Below, in pieces: positions 15,623 to 23,483 of a stretch of 32,218 nucleotides of DNA. The notes beneath the pieces were generated by a model. The model ran no database searches. It had not been told where the DNA came from and worked only from the letters and a program-made list of their open reading frames with translations. Location of the stretch: assembly GCA_964519615.1 (NCBI GenBank), contig CAZFIM010000032.1, forward strand, positions 1 to 32,218, written 5' to 3'. The first letter of the stretch is position 1; each line of letters starts with the position of its first letter. The translations under genes were made by a program, and so were the position numbers. This stretch comes from CAZFIM01 sp964519615. Its GTDB lineage: Bacteria; Chloroflexota; Dehalococcoidia; GIF9; UBA5629.

Positions 15623-16090
15623 TTGGAAGATAATCAATACAGCAATTCAAACCTTGATTCTCTGATACTCTATGATGCAACGGTAAGAGATATTCTCAGA
15701 GTGCGGGAAATAGAGCTTCACCGCTACGGTTTAACACATGTCCAGGCCAGAGTTTTCTATTTGCTTCTTAAAAACCAGGAGCCTGTAAAAATCTCAAATA
15801 TCTCAGTAATGCTCTCGCGAAAACCGCATTCAACTTCGGAGCTGATCTCAAGAATGGAAAAAAACGGTCTGGTGAAGAAAACAAAAGTGCCGCCCGGCAG
15901 GACAACTATAGTGTCTATAACGGAAAAAGGCCGGGAAATATACGGCAACCTGTCCAGAAAATCTCTGGAAATGGTCTTTTCAGTTTTGAATGAAGAGGAG
16001 CGGAAACAGGTTGATGATCATATGGGCCGGTTGAGAGCTAAAGCACGCGATTTACTGGGAATGGACCATGTGCCTCCATTTCTGGCATAA
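15623..16090 (+). CDS. MarR-family transcriptional regulator of the UGSC operon
   Basis: The 155-residue protein starts at TTG 15623 with GGAG ten bases upstream; no better start is visible. The winged helix spans about 40-105: ARVFYLLLKNQEPVKISNISVMLSRKPHSTSELISRMEKNGLV (split here over residues 34-76), wing KKTKVPPGRTTIVSITEKGREI. The C-terminal helices provide dimerisation. It is 124 bases upstream of the iron-sulfur gene, with a 7-1-7 palindrome between (16109-16123), so it likely controls the redox genes. MarR proteins often sense phenolic or oxidant ligands; the signal here is unknown. Confidence 0.85.
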   Translation: MEDNQYSNSNLDSLILYDATVRDILRVREIELHRYGLTHVQARVFYLLLKNQEPVKISNISVMLSRKPHSTSELISRMEKNGLVKKTKVPPGRTTIVSITEKGREIYGNLSRKSLEMVFSVLNEEERKQVDDHMGRLRAKARDLLGMDHVPPFLA

Positions 16091-16108
16091 AACCCGGCAT
16101 TTAAGGTC

Positions 16109-16123
16109 TTCTTACCGTAAGAA
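16109..16123. promoter_or_regulatory. Perfect palindrome upstream of the redox genes
   Basis: TTCTTAC (16109-16115), C, GTAAGAA (16117-16123): a 7-1-7 dyad in the 124-base gap after the MarR gene. It is too short and lacks a T tract to be a terminator, so an operator for the MarR protein is likelier. A weak AATAAT just downstream (16122-16127) may be a -10. Confidence 0.45.
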
Positions 16124-16214
16124 TAATCGGCAGCATGAGGTATCGTTCTAGCAGTTGAAAGAAAACGTAAAGTAATTACCCGGAAATTTCGGCAGTTTTA
16201 AAGAGGAGTTCAGC

Positions 16215-16787
16215 ATGAACAGCAGTGAAAAGTTAGGCCATACAAAAGTATTCCGTTATGACCCGACAACGGATAAAGAGCCAGGATATGAAGATTACCT
16301 GACTCCCATCGAAGGACATACGGTCCTGGACGTACTCAGATATATCTATGAACACTATGATCCGACTCTCTCTTTCAGGTTTGGCTGCGATGGGGCTGGT
16401 TACGAGCGCTGCGGAGCGTGTGCCGTGATGGTCAACGGCCAGCCTGCCTTCAGCTGTAAAAAGGTTGCGGAAGAAGGCATGAGAATAGCCCCGCATCCCA
16501 AGTTTGAAATAATCAAGGACCTGATCGTTGATTTTGATAAACAAAAAGAAAGAGCTGAGGGCAGTGCAGCTTCCGTCAAAATAACAGTGGATCCGCAAAA
16601 ATGTGACGGCTGCAGGGATTGCGTGTTGATCTGCCCGGCGAAGGTATATGAAATACAAAAGAGAGACGGCAGAGGTGTTTCCGTTCCCGTCGATGTGGCC
16701 GCTTGCTGCGGTTTAACGTGTATTCAGTGTGCCATATATTGTAAGAATAGCGCCATAAAAGTTGAGGCCATAAGAGGTGAAAAATAA
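16215..16787 (+). CDS. SdhB/FrdB-like iron-sulfur electron-transfer protein
   Basis: The 190-residue protein has an N-terminal [2Fe-2S] ferredoxin domain (FRFGCDGAGYERCGACAVMVNG: Cys58, 66, 69, then Cys81) and a C-terminal two-cluster domain (Cys130, 133, 136, 140 in CDGCRDCVLICP; Cys164/165, 169, 172, 176 in CCGLTCIQCAIYCK). In classical FrdB/SdhB the first two [2Fe-2S] ligands are four residues apart; here there are seven, a three-residue insertion. It is shorter than FrdB (about 240). GAGGAG lies upstream of ATG 16215. Its stop overlaps the flavoprotein start by one base (TAATG), so they should be made as a complex, passing electrons to or from FAD in the cytoplasm. Confidence 0.88.
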   Translation: MNSSEKLGHTKVFRYDPTTDKEPGYEDYLTPIEGHTVLDVLRYIYEHYDPTLSFRFGCDGAGYERCGACAVMVNGQPAFSCKKVAEEGMRIAPHPKFEIIKDLIVDFDKQKERAEGSAASVKITVDPQKCDGCRDCVLICPAKVYEIQKRDGRGVSVPVDVAACCGLTCIQCAIYCKNSAIKVEAIRGEK

Positions 16788-18502
16788 TGAGAGACGCAAA
16801 TACTATTGAAACTGATGTTCTGATAATCGGCGGCGGCATAGCGGGAATTATCGCCTCACTGCAGGCTTCTGAAGGCGGAGTAAATGTTGTCCTTGCCAAC
16901 AAGGGATATCTGGGGCAGGACGGGGCTGCCGTGTGGATGGCAGGCGGAGGCTATCAGGCAGCGATCAATCCGCCGGACAGCGTGGAGCAGCATGCAAAGG
17001 ACACCATCAAGGCCGGGAAATTTTTAAACAATCAAGAGCTAGTGTATACCTTTTTGAAGCTGGCACCGGACAGCATTCACGATCTGGCCAAATGGGGAGT
17101 TCGCTGGCGTAAGGAAGGGGGTAAGTACGAGCAGATACAGATGCCCGGACAGACCTACGGCAGAACAATGCTTCATACCAGGCCCGGTCAGCACCTCGGA
17201 GGCGAATACCGTAAAGCGCTGCCCCGTCAGGTCAGACGCAAGAAGAACATTACAATCCTCAATGACACTTTTATCATGGACCTCCTCAAGAACGGAGAGA
17301 CGGTGGTTGGTGCAGCAGGAATCGATAACAGGGCCGGTACATTTATAGTTATTAAAGCCAGGTCCACCATTTTAGCCACAGGCGGTTTCATGGACTGCTT
17401 TGAATTTACTACCGCCAATCCTACCCTCACCGGTGACGGCCACGCAATGGCCTACCGGGCCGGCGTACGCATGACCGGGATGGAATTTATCCAGTTCTTC
17501 CCGGCCGCCTGTCTCTGGCCTTCTAATCTGTATCGGGATAATTATCCCTACGAGCTCATTTACTCCCTGCGCGGGATACTCTATAACAAACACGGCGAAA
17601 GATTTATGGAGAGATATTATCCGGTGGAGAAGGATTTCGTGCCCCGCGAAGCGATGTCCAAAGCTATCGCAAAGGAAGTACGGGAGGGAAGAGGCTCAGC
17701 TCACGGAGGAGCTTACCTGTCCTTCAGACACCTGCCCAGAAATCTGCTCGATACCTACCTCAAAGAAACCTGGGATGTACCTTTCTTTCAGAGCTTGCGT
17801 GAAGCGGGCGTTGATCTGCGGGAAGACGCTATAGAGATGGGTCCCGCCGCTCACTATGTTCAGGGCGGCTGCTGGATCGATGAGAAATGCCGCACCAACC
17901 TGCCGGGGCTTTACGCGGCGGGCGAGGTGGGATCAGGGGGTAAGGATGGCGCAGACAGGTTAGCCGGCAATGCCCTGCCCTTCTGTGCGTCAATGGCCTA
18001 TGTGGTGGGAGAGGAAGCAGCAAAACACGCAAAGAATACAGCCATGCCTGAGCTCGATAAGGCTCAGGTAGAGAGCTTATGCGCACGGGCAGCGATGCCG
18101 CTGGACCGACATGACGGCGTCAGACCGCATGAGTTCAAGAAGAAGATCCGCAGGCTGATGTCAAGCCGCATGATTTTTGACCGCAAGGGCAGTGAGATGG
18201 AAGAGCTGGTAAAGGAATTCGAGACTATGCGGCGTGAAGCGCTGCCGAAATTATTCTCAGCAGCCAAGACGAAGAGATGCAATATGGAGTGGATCGAAGC
18301 TCTCGAAGCGGAAAATATGCTCGATGTTGCTGAGATGGCCACCAGAAGCGCCTTGATGAGAACGGAAACGCGCGGGCTTCACGAGAGGGCGGACTATCCG
18401 GAGGCAGATCCTCAATGGCTCAAGCATATCATCCTGACCAGAGAAGGTGGCCAGATGCGTATGACGACAGAACCGGTTGTATTCTCCCATATCCAGCCGT
18501 AA
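16787..18502 (+). CDS. SdhA/FrdA/aspartate-oxidase-like FAD-dependent reductase
   Basis: The 571-residue flavoprotein has an N-terminal dinucleotide fold (VLIIGGGIAGIIASLQASEG, about 11-30), GQDGAAVWMAGG where covalent members carry the His for FAD (no His here, so FAD is probably noncovalent), ATGGF...TTANPTLTGDGHAMAYRAG...MEFIQFFP (about 200-242), REAMSKAIAKEVREGRGSAHGGAYLSF (about 286-312), and the family C-terminal GLYAAGEVGSGGKDGADRLAGNALPFC. These place it in the fumarate reductase/succinate dehydrogenase/APS reductase flavoprotein superfamily. QFFP replaces the usual QFHP, so the substrate may differ from fumarate. No membrane anchor gene follows, so the complex is likely soluble. Confidence 0.88.
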   Translation: MRDANTIETDVLIIGGGIAGIIASLQASEGGVNVVLANKGYLGQDGAAVWMAGGGYQAAINPPDSVEQHAKDTIKAGKFLNNQELVYTFLKLAPDSIHDLAKWGVRWRKEGGKYEQIQMPGQTYGRTMLHTRPGQHLGGEYRKALPRQVRRKKNITILNDTFIMDLLKNGETVVGAAGIDNRAGTFIVIKARSTILATGGFMDCFEFTTANPTLTGDGHAMAYRAGVRMTGMEFIQFFPAACLWPSNLYRDNYPYELIYSLRGILYNKHGERFMERYYPVEKDFVPREAMSKAIAKEVREGRGSAHGGAYLSFRHLPRNLLDTYLKETWDVPFFQSLREAGVDLREDAIEMGPAAHYVQGGCWIDEKCRTNLPGLYAAGEVGSGGKDGADRLAGNALPFCASMAYVVGEEAAKHAKNTAMPELDKAQVESLCARAAMPLDRHDGVRPHEFKKKIRRLMSSRMIFDRKGSEMEELVKEFETMRREALPKLFSAAKTKRCNMEWIEALEAENMLDVAEMATRSALMRTETRGLHERADYPEADPQWLKHIILTREGGQMRMTTEPVVFSHIQP

Positions 18503-18527
18503 CTAAGAATCGATAAAGGAGCAAGCA

Positions 18528-19451
18528 ATGTTTGAAAATGATGCTGTGATCATCGGCGGCGGACCGGCAGGCCTTACTGCGGGACTTTACCTGTGTAGAG
18601 CCAGACGTCAGACTATCATGATAGGACGGGAGATGTTTTCAGCCAATATAGTCAACCATGAACTGGTAGAGAATTATCCGGGTTTTTCTGAAGGCGTTGC
18701 GGGTGCCCAGCTTATTTCAGAAATGGTTACACAGGCAATGAGCGCCGGCCTGCAGACGGAGGAGACCGAGGTTACGGGAATAGAACTCGGCGACGATCAC
18801 CGCACCGTCACATGTGCCAACGGAGAAAGCTATTCGGCAGGAGTGCTTATCATTGCCGCCGGGTGCGCCCACCGGAAACTGGGCGTTCCCGGAGAAGAGA
18901 AGCTTCACGGGAAAGGGGTATTTAACTGCGCTCTCTGTGACGGCGGTAAATTCGCCAACCAGGTGGTGGCGGTCTGCGGCGGAGGGGATTCAGGCCTGCA
19001 GGAAGCTATTTATATGACAAAACTGGCGTCGAAGGTGATCGTCATCGAGATGATGCCTGCTCTCACCGCCAGCGCTATTCTCCGGGAAAGAGCCCAGGAA
19101 AACCCCAAGCTCCAGTTCCGTCTCGGCACAAGGGTGGAATCAATCGTCGGAGAAGACAAGGTGGAGGGAATCGAAATTGCCGGTCCGGACGGTAATAAAG
19201 AGGTACTGGACGTGGACGGCGTCCTGGTGCAGGTGGGCATCACCCCCAATACCGGCTTTTTAAAAGGAATTATCCCTCTCGATGAGCAGGGCCGTATTAT
19301 CGTCAATCAGAAAATGGAGACACAGGTTCCCTATGTGTACGCCGCTGGAGATATCAGAAGCGGGTCACCCAACCAGATAGTGACCGCAGCGGGTGACGGC
19401 GCTACGGCGGGCATATTTGCCAACAAACTGCTTCAAGAAATAGGTCGATAA
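18528..19451 (+). CDS. Thioredoxin-reductase-like FAD flavoprotein
   Basis: The 307-residue protein has FAD-binding GGGPAGLTAGLYLCRA (10-26), redox-active Cys134-Ala-Leu-Cys137 (CALCDGG, the CATCDG site of thioredoxin reductase), a second nucleotide fold CGGGDSGLQEAIYM (about 152-166) and C-terminal YVYAAGDIRSGSPNQIVTAAGDGATAG for FAD. Where NADPH-specific enzymes have HRRxxxR it reads EMMPALTAS, so NADPH specificity is doubtful; NADH, F420H2 or ferredoxin donors should be considered. AAAGGAG precedes ATG 18528. In this operon it may reduce the UGSC selenoprotein through its dithiol, or a thioredoxin encoded elsewhere. Confidence 0.88.
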   Translation: MFENDAVIIGGGPAGLTAGLYLCRARRQTIMIGREMFSANIVNHELVENYPGFSEGVAGAQLISEMVTQAMSAGLQTEETEVTGIELGDDHRTVTCANGESYSAGVLIIAAGCAHRKLGVPGEEKLHGKGVFNCALCDGGKFANQVVAVCGGGDSGLQEAIYMTKLASKVIVIEMMPALTASAILRERAQENPKLQFRLGTRVESIVGEDKVEGIEIAGPDGNKEVLDVDGVLVQVGITPNTGFLKGIIPLDEQGRIIVNQKMETQVPYVYAAGDIRSGSPNQIVTAAGDGATAGIFANKLLQEIGR

Positions 19452-19494
19452 TAAGAAGACTATGGCATGATGTACTTATAGAAAAGGAGACGTG

Positions 19495-20250
19495 ATGGAA
19501 GAAAAGACATGTGATTGGAGGGCAAGGATCGGCATACTCACGCCGGCTTGCTGCCCCAACCAGGTATGCGAGTGGAAGGGCAATTTGCCGGACGGCGTAA
19601 CGTTCCATGAGGCTATCATGGGGATGGTCGAGAATAATCCGGAAGGTCTGCTCGCTCTGAAGGAAAAAGCCGTTATTGAGGGCAAGAAGCTGGCGGACGG
19701 ATTAATGGATATCATCCTCTTTGCCTGCACATCGGGGTCTTTTATCGGGGGCCCCGGCTACGATAAAACCATTATCAAGGAGCTGGAGGCAGCCACAGGC
19801 ATCCGGTCTACCACCACCTCAACCTGCGTCCTCACTGCCTTTGCGGATATGGGTGTTAAGAACATGGTAATGCTCGGCCCCTATATTCAGGAAGTGATCG
19901 ACAGGGAGATTGAATTCTTCAAAGGCAATAATATCGAGACATTGTATGCAAGAGGACTGGGATACAGAGCGAATCTGGATTTTACCCGGCTCCATTTCCA
20001 GCCTTATCTCTTTTATCCTCTGGCTCAGGAGGCAATTCGCAAAGCGCCTGACGCAGATTGCATCTTTATTACCTGTATGGCCTCCCCATCGAGAAAAGTG
20101 ATCAACCTGCTGGAGAAAGAGACAGGGAAAATCGTCATGTCCAGCCAATCGGCAGCGCTCTATGGCGTATTAAAACAGTTGGGTATTAGAGAAGTTATAC
20201 CGGATTACGGAAAGCTCGGCAAATTACTGGGGGAAAGCCGGGCTGCGTGA
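19495..20250 (+). CDS. Maleate isomerase/Asp-Glu racemase/arylmalonate decarboxylase-type enzyme
   Basis: The 251-residue protein starts at ATG 19495 (GTG 19492 is too close to AAAGGAGA). Features: RIGILTPACCPNQVCEW at the N-terminus, FACTSGSFIGG with Cys78, and FITCMASPSR with Cys194. Two cysteines in these positions are used by maleate cis-trans isomerase and Asp/Glu racemases; arylmalonate decarboxylase keeps only the second. The spacing is close to that of characterised maleate isomerases (Cys76 and Cys194 in the Nocardia enzyme, from memory). It would act on a small dicarboxylate or similar acid. Next to a fumarate-reductase-like pair, maleate-to-fumarate conversion followed by reduction is attractive but unproven. 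Confidence 0.8.
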   Translation: MEEKTCDWRARIGILTPACCPNQVCEWKGNLPDGVTFHEAIMGMVENNPEGLLALKEKAVIEGKKLADGLMDIILFACTSGSFIGGPGYDKTIIKELEAATGIRSTTTSTCVLTAFADMGVKNMVMLGPYIQEVIDREIEFFKGNNIETLYARGLGYRANLDFTRLHFQPYLFYPLAQEAIRKAPDADCIFITCMASPSRKVINLLEKETGKIVMSSQSAALYGVLKQLGIREVIPDYGKLGKLLGESRAA

Positions 20251-20325
20251 GACGTACAGCGTGCCACGCCGTATAGAGTATCTTACTGTACTTTAGATAA
20301 ATTATTAATAAGAAGGAGGTAGTCA

Positions 20326-21954
20326 ATGAGTGACTCAGAAATGTTCCGGCTGGAAGTTCTGAATCCTGCCGGCAAAATCCAGAAAGCTGAAAAGAAGACC
20401 CTGGCTCCCCGCCCGACTTCCCTGGACGGGAAAAGGGTTGGTCTGGTCTACAACCTCAAAAGCGGGGGAGATACATTACTGACCCGGACGGCCGAGCTGC
20501 TGAAAGAAAAATACAATGTCGCCGAGGTCAACTGGTTCAAGCGCGCGTGCTGCGTTGAACCGCCGGAAGGATACATCGAGGGCGCAGCGGAAGGGAGTGA
20601 TGTCGTCGTAGCGGCGGCAGCTGACTGAGGGTCCTGTACATCGTGGCTTGTCCACGACTGCATTTCCCTGGAGGAGAAAGGTGTACCGACCATCCTATTT
20701 GCCGATGGAGCGTTTGTACAGCTTTCGCGCGTAGTTGCCAAGAGTAAAGGAGCAGCGGCATTGCCGGTAGCTGCTGTGCCCGCACCAATCGGCGGACGCA
20801 GTGAAGCTCAAAATCGCGAAGCGGTAGATGCTGTGATAGGTGATATTATTACCGCCTTGACCAAATTCCCGGTTGTAACCGAAGGCAAAGACAAGGGACA
20901 GGAAGAAACTATCACGGTTACCGGAAAAGACTATCGTGAAGCTTCTGAAAAAATGACCGCGCTGTTCGTAGAGAAGTTGTGGGGTGACGGATTCCCGTTG
21001 ATACCGCCCACAAAAGACGCTGTTGAAAAAATGCTCAAAGGCACCAGCCATTCTCCCGATGAGGTACTGGGCGTACTCGAGCAGAGAAAAGGCATCGCAA
21101 CGGTGAAAAACGTGGCTATTAATGCCGTCATGGCAGGTTGCAAGCCCGAGTATTTACCCTCGGTACTGGCTGCGGTAAAGGCTGTGACGGACCCCACCTA
21201 TAATCTCTACGGAGTCAATGCAACCACGTCGCCGGCCATTCCTGTGATAGTGATAAACGGACCAATACGCAATGAGCTTGGTATACATTGCCAGCAGGGT
21301 TCATGGGGCCCCGGACATCCCGCCAACGCCACCATCGGCCGTGCGTTCAATCTGGTTATGACCACCGTAGGAGGACGCCTCGAAAGCAGCATGTCATCGG
21401 TTGCAGATCCCGGCAGATACTCATGGTGTTTCGGCGAATGGGAGGAGGAACTCCCTGCAAAATGGATTCCCATGCACGTAGAGAAAGGGTATAAGCCGGA
21501 GGAAAGCACGGCAACGGTGATGTGCGTACACTGGAGAACCCCCATTCACGGCTTCTTCGCTCCGACCAATGATCAGGACGCCGTCAACCATGTAGCCCAC
21601 ACTATCCGTGAGGAAATGCCGCACGGCTACGGGGAAGCTATGCTTTCTCTTCTTCCTGAGATTGCCGAGCAACTGTCCAGGACGGCTCCCACAAAGCTTG
21701 AGTTCAAAAAGCTCATGATGGAAATGTCTCAGGTACCATGGAAGGAGATGAAAGAACGGCAGCAGGCCAAGATCGGCGATTTTCCGCCCAAAGGTTATCC
21801 GACCCCCGGCGAAGAGGATACCTATTCGCCCATACTGCTCAAACCGGAAGACCTTAATATAGTCGTCACCGGCGGAGCGGGGAGACATTCCTACCTGTTA
21901 TACCCATGGATAAGAACTCACACCATAACAAGCTCGATAGATTACTGGAAGTAA
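20326..21954 (+). CDS. UGSC-family selenoprotein (in-frame UGA read as selenocysteine)
   Basis: The frame from ATG 20326 (AAGGAGGT upstream) meets TGA at 20626-20628 and continues without shift to 21954, giving 542 residues with Sec101. Around the UGA the protein reads VVVAAAAD-Sec-GSCTSWLVHDC, the UGSC motif that names the family. Residues about 30-165 form an alpha/beta domain (KRVGLVYNLKSGGDTLL; GVPTILFADGAF). Residues about 200-542 form the second domain, with LWGDGFPLIPP, ATVKNVAINAVMAGCKPEYLP and GPGHPANATIGRAFNL, features I associate with UGSC proteins. A hairpin suitable as a bacterial SECIS follows the UGA. Function is unknown; a selenol/thiol redox centre is likely. The gene ends the operon, directly before a strong terminator. 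Automated callers would split it at 20628 and 20761. Confidence 0.9.
20626..20668 (+). promoter_or_regulatory. bSECIS-like hairpin after the UGA codon
   Basis: TCGTGG (20641-20646) and CCACGA (20652-20657) form a perfect 6-bp stem with loop CTTGT, which contains the GU that SelB recognises in other loops. Below it TGTA (20635-20638) pairs with TGCA (20659-20662) including one G-U, and GGG (20629-20631) can pair with CCC (20666-20668). The apical loop begins 18 bases after the UGA, a distance usual for bacterial SECIS elements. Not tested by folding. Confidence 0.7.
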
Positions 21955-21964
21955 ATGGCATACA

Positions 21965-22000
21965 TAAAAGAGTGGGGAGGGTGTCCTCCCCACTCTTTTA
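21965..22000. terminator. Strong intrinsic terminator closing the UGSC operon
   Basis: TAAAAGAGTGGGGAGG (21965-21980), loop GTGT, CCTCCCCACTCTTTTA (21985-22000): a perfect 16-bp stem, ending in TTTTA on the plus strand and with AAAA on the opposite side. It lies 10 bases after the UGSC stop and could work in both directions. Confidence 0.85.
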
Positions 22001-22188
22001 GAAAACCATACCGGCACTATTTTTATAGCTTCTGCTTGAACAGCTATCCTGTTATTCAAAGGGTGGCATAAACAGCAGGACAATATGAGTTAGTAGGAAT
22101 CTTTCATTTTGTACGAATCTGTCTGAAAACGCTCAGCCTTTCGTGTCTATTTACATTATCCGGACTATTCATAACAGCGAGGTATATC

Positions 22189-23454
22189 ATTAATAATAGG
22201 CAGTCACTCCAAAACCAATCAGAAAAACAGCAGCTATTTTATGGTTTCATTGTTGTTGCTGCCGCCTTTTTTATTATGGTTGTAATGTGGGGCTCATATT
22301 TAGCCTTTGGCGTTTTTCTCAAGCCGGTAATAACTGAATTTGGCTGGAATAGAGCGATGACATCAGGCGCATTCTCGCTGGCAATGGTTATTCAGGGTTT
22401 GGTGGGCATCGCCATGGGAGGAATGACAGACCGGCTGGGCCCCAGGATGGTGATGACGCTTTGCGGTATTTTCCTTGGGGCGGGTTACCTGTTAATGTCA
22501 CAGATAAGCGGACTATGGCAGCTCTATTTGTTCTACGGTGTAATAATCGGCATCGGCATGGGCGGGGGATTTGCACCGCTGGCGTCTACGGTCTCCAGGT
22601 GGTTCATCACCAGAAGGGGTATAATGACGGGTATAGTGGTGGGCGGTCTGGGAATAGGAACATTGATCGGGCCGCCGATAGCAAGCAAGCTTATCTCCGT
22701 CTATGATTGGCGCATGTCTTATCTGGTAATAGGATGCGCCGTTCTGGTCATTGTCATAGTAATTGCTCAACTTTTAAGGCAGGAACCGCGCCGGATGGGA
22801 CTGCTGCCCTATGGTATATCGCAGAAGGGCGAACATACGCTCAAATTTTCTACTGGAGGTTTTTCCTTAAAAGAGTCCGTTAAATTCAAGCAGTTCTGGT
22901 TGATTTTTGCCATGATGTTTTGTTTTGGCTTCGCTGTTTTCGCTGTGGTGGTACATCTGGTGCCGCATGCCACCGACCTGGGAATAGCGGCTGTTATCGC
23001 GGCTTTGATTTTAGCTGTATCCGGCGGACTGGACATTATCGGCAGACTTGGGCTGGGCAGTGCCTCCGATGCAATAGGTAACAGGCAGATTTACATTATC
23101 AGTTTTATTGTTCTTGCAGCGGCCTTGTTTTTAGTTATTCCGGCTGAAAAAGCGTGGATGCTCTTTTTATTTGCTGCTGCTGTCGGTTTGGCTCACGGGG
23201 GAATGGGTGCGGCAGAAGCTCCCCTGGTAGCTGAGCACTTCGGGTTGAGTTCACACGGTTTAATTTTAGGCGTAATAGCCCTCGGCTTTACAATCGGAGG
23301 CGCTGTAGGCCCGTCTGCAGCCGGTTACTTATATGACAGCACGGGCAATTACCGCATAGCTTTCGGCGTTTGTGCAGTTGCCGCGGTTATCGGTCTCATC
23401 CTTTCATTACTGCTAAGGCCGATTGCAAATAGTCCGGTGCAAAAGCCAAAGTAG
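22189..23454 (+). CDS. MFS transporter (oxalate/formate or monocarboxylate type)
   Basis: The frame encodes twelve membrane helices in two halves. The first helix, YGFIVVAAAFFIMVVMWGSYLAFGVFLKPVI, begins at 22240, so the first ATG (22276) would cut this helix in half. In frame upstream, back to a stop at 22069, there is no ATG, GTG or TTG; ATT 22189 has GAGG six bases before it and would give INNRQSLQNQSEKQQLFYGF, a normal N-terminus. I therefore start at ATT 22189, with doubt; a sequence error or mutated start is the alternative. Motifs GMTDRLGPRMVM (loop 2-3) and GNNRQ-like DAIGNRQIYI (loop 8-9) fit OFA/MCT carboxylate transporters. It may import the substrate of the UGSC operon, from which the terminator separates it. 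Confidence 0.8.
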   Translation: MNNRQSLQNQSEKQQLFYGFIVVAAAFFIMVVMWGSYLAFGVFLKPVITEFGWNRAMTSGAFSLAMVIQGLVGIAMGGMTDRLGPRMVMTLCGIFLGAGYLLMSQISGLWQLYLFYGVIIGIGMGGGFAPLASTVSRWFITRRGIMTGIVVGGLGIGTLIGPPIASKLISVYDWRMSYLVIGCAVLVIVIVIAQLLRQEPRRMGLLPYGISQKGEHTLKFSTGGFSLKESVKFKQFWLIFAMMFCFGFAVFAVVVHLVPHATDLGIAAVIAALILAVSGGLDIIGRLGLGSASDAIGNRQIYIISFIVLAAALFLVIPAEKAWMLFLFAAAVGLAHGGMGAAEAPLVAEHFGLSSHGLILGVIALGFTIGGAVGPSAAGYLYDSTGNYRIAFGVCAVAAVIGLILSLLLRPIANSPVQKPK

Positions 23455-23483
23455 TTTTACGCGTGCTATATGAAACACTGGTC

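Noticed and set aside
15414..15680. Minus-strand 88-codon ORF in the UGSC operon leader
   Set aside because: Cys/Arg/Leu-rich shadow-like composition, antisense to the MarR start, no ribosome site.
20248..20325. Second Sec codon at the TGA ending the racemase-like gene
   Set aside because: The protein already has the family's normal length, no UGSC-like context or hairpin follows, and the frame soon closes before the next gene.
20326..20628. A stand-alone 100-residue protein ending at TGA 20626
   Set aside because: The same frame continues with the UGSC motif and a family-like domain to 21954, and a SECIS-like hairpin follows the TGA.
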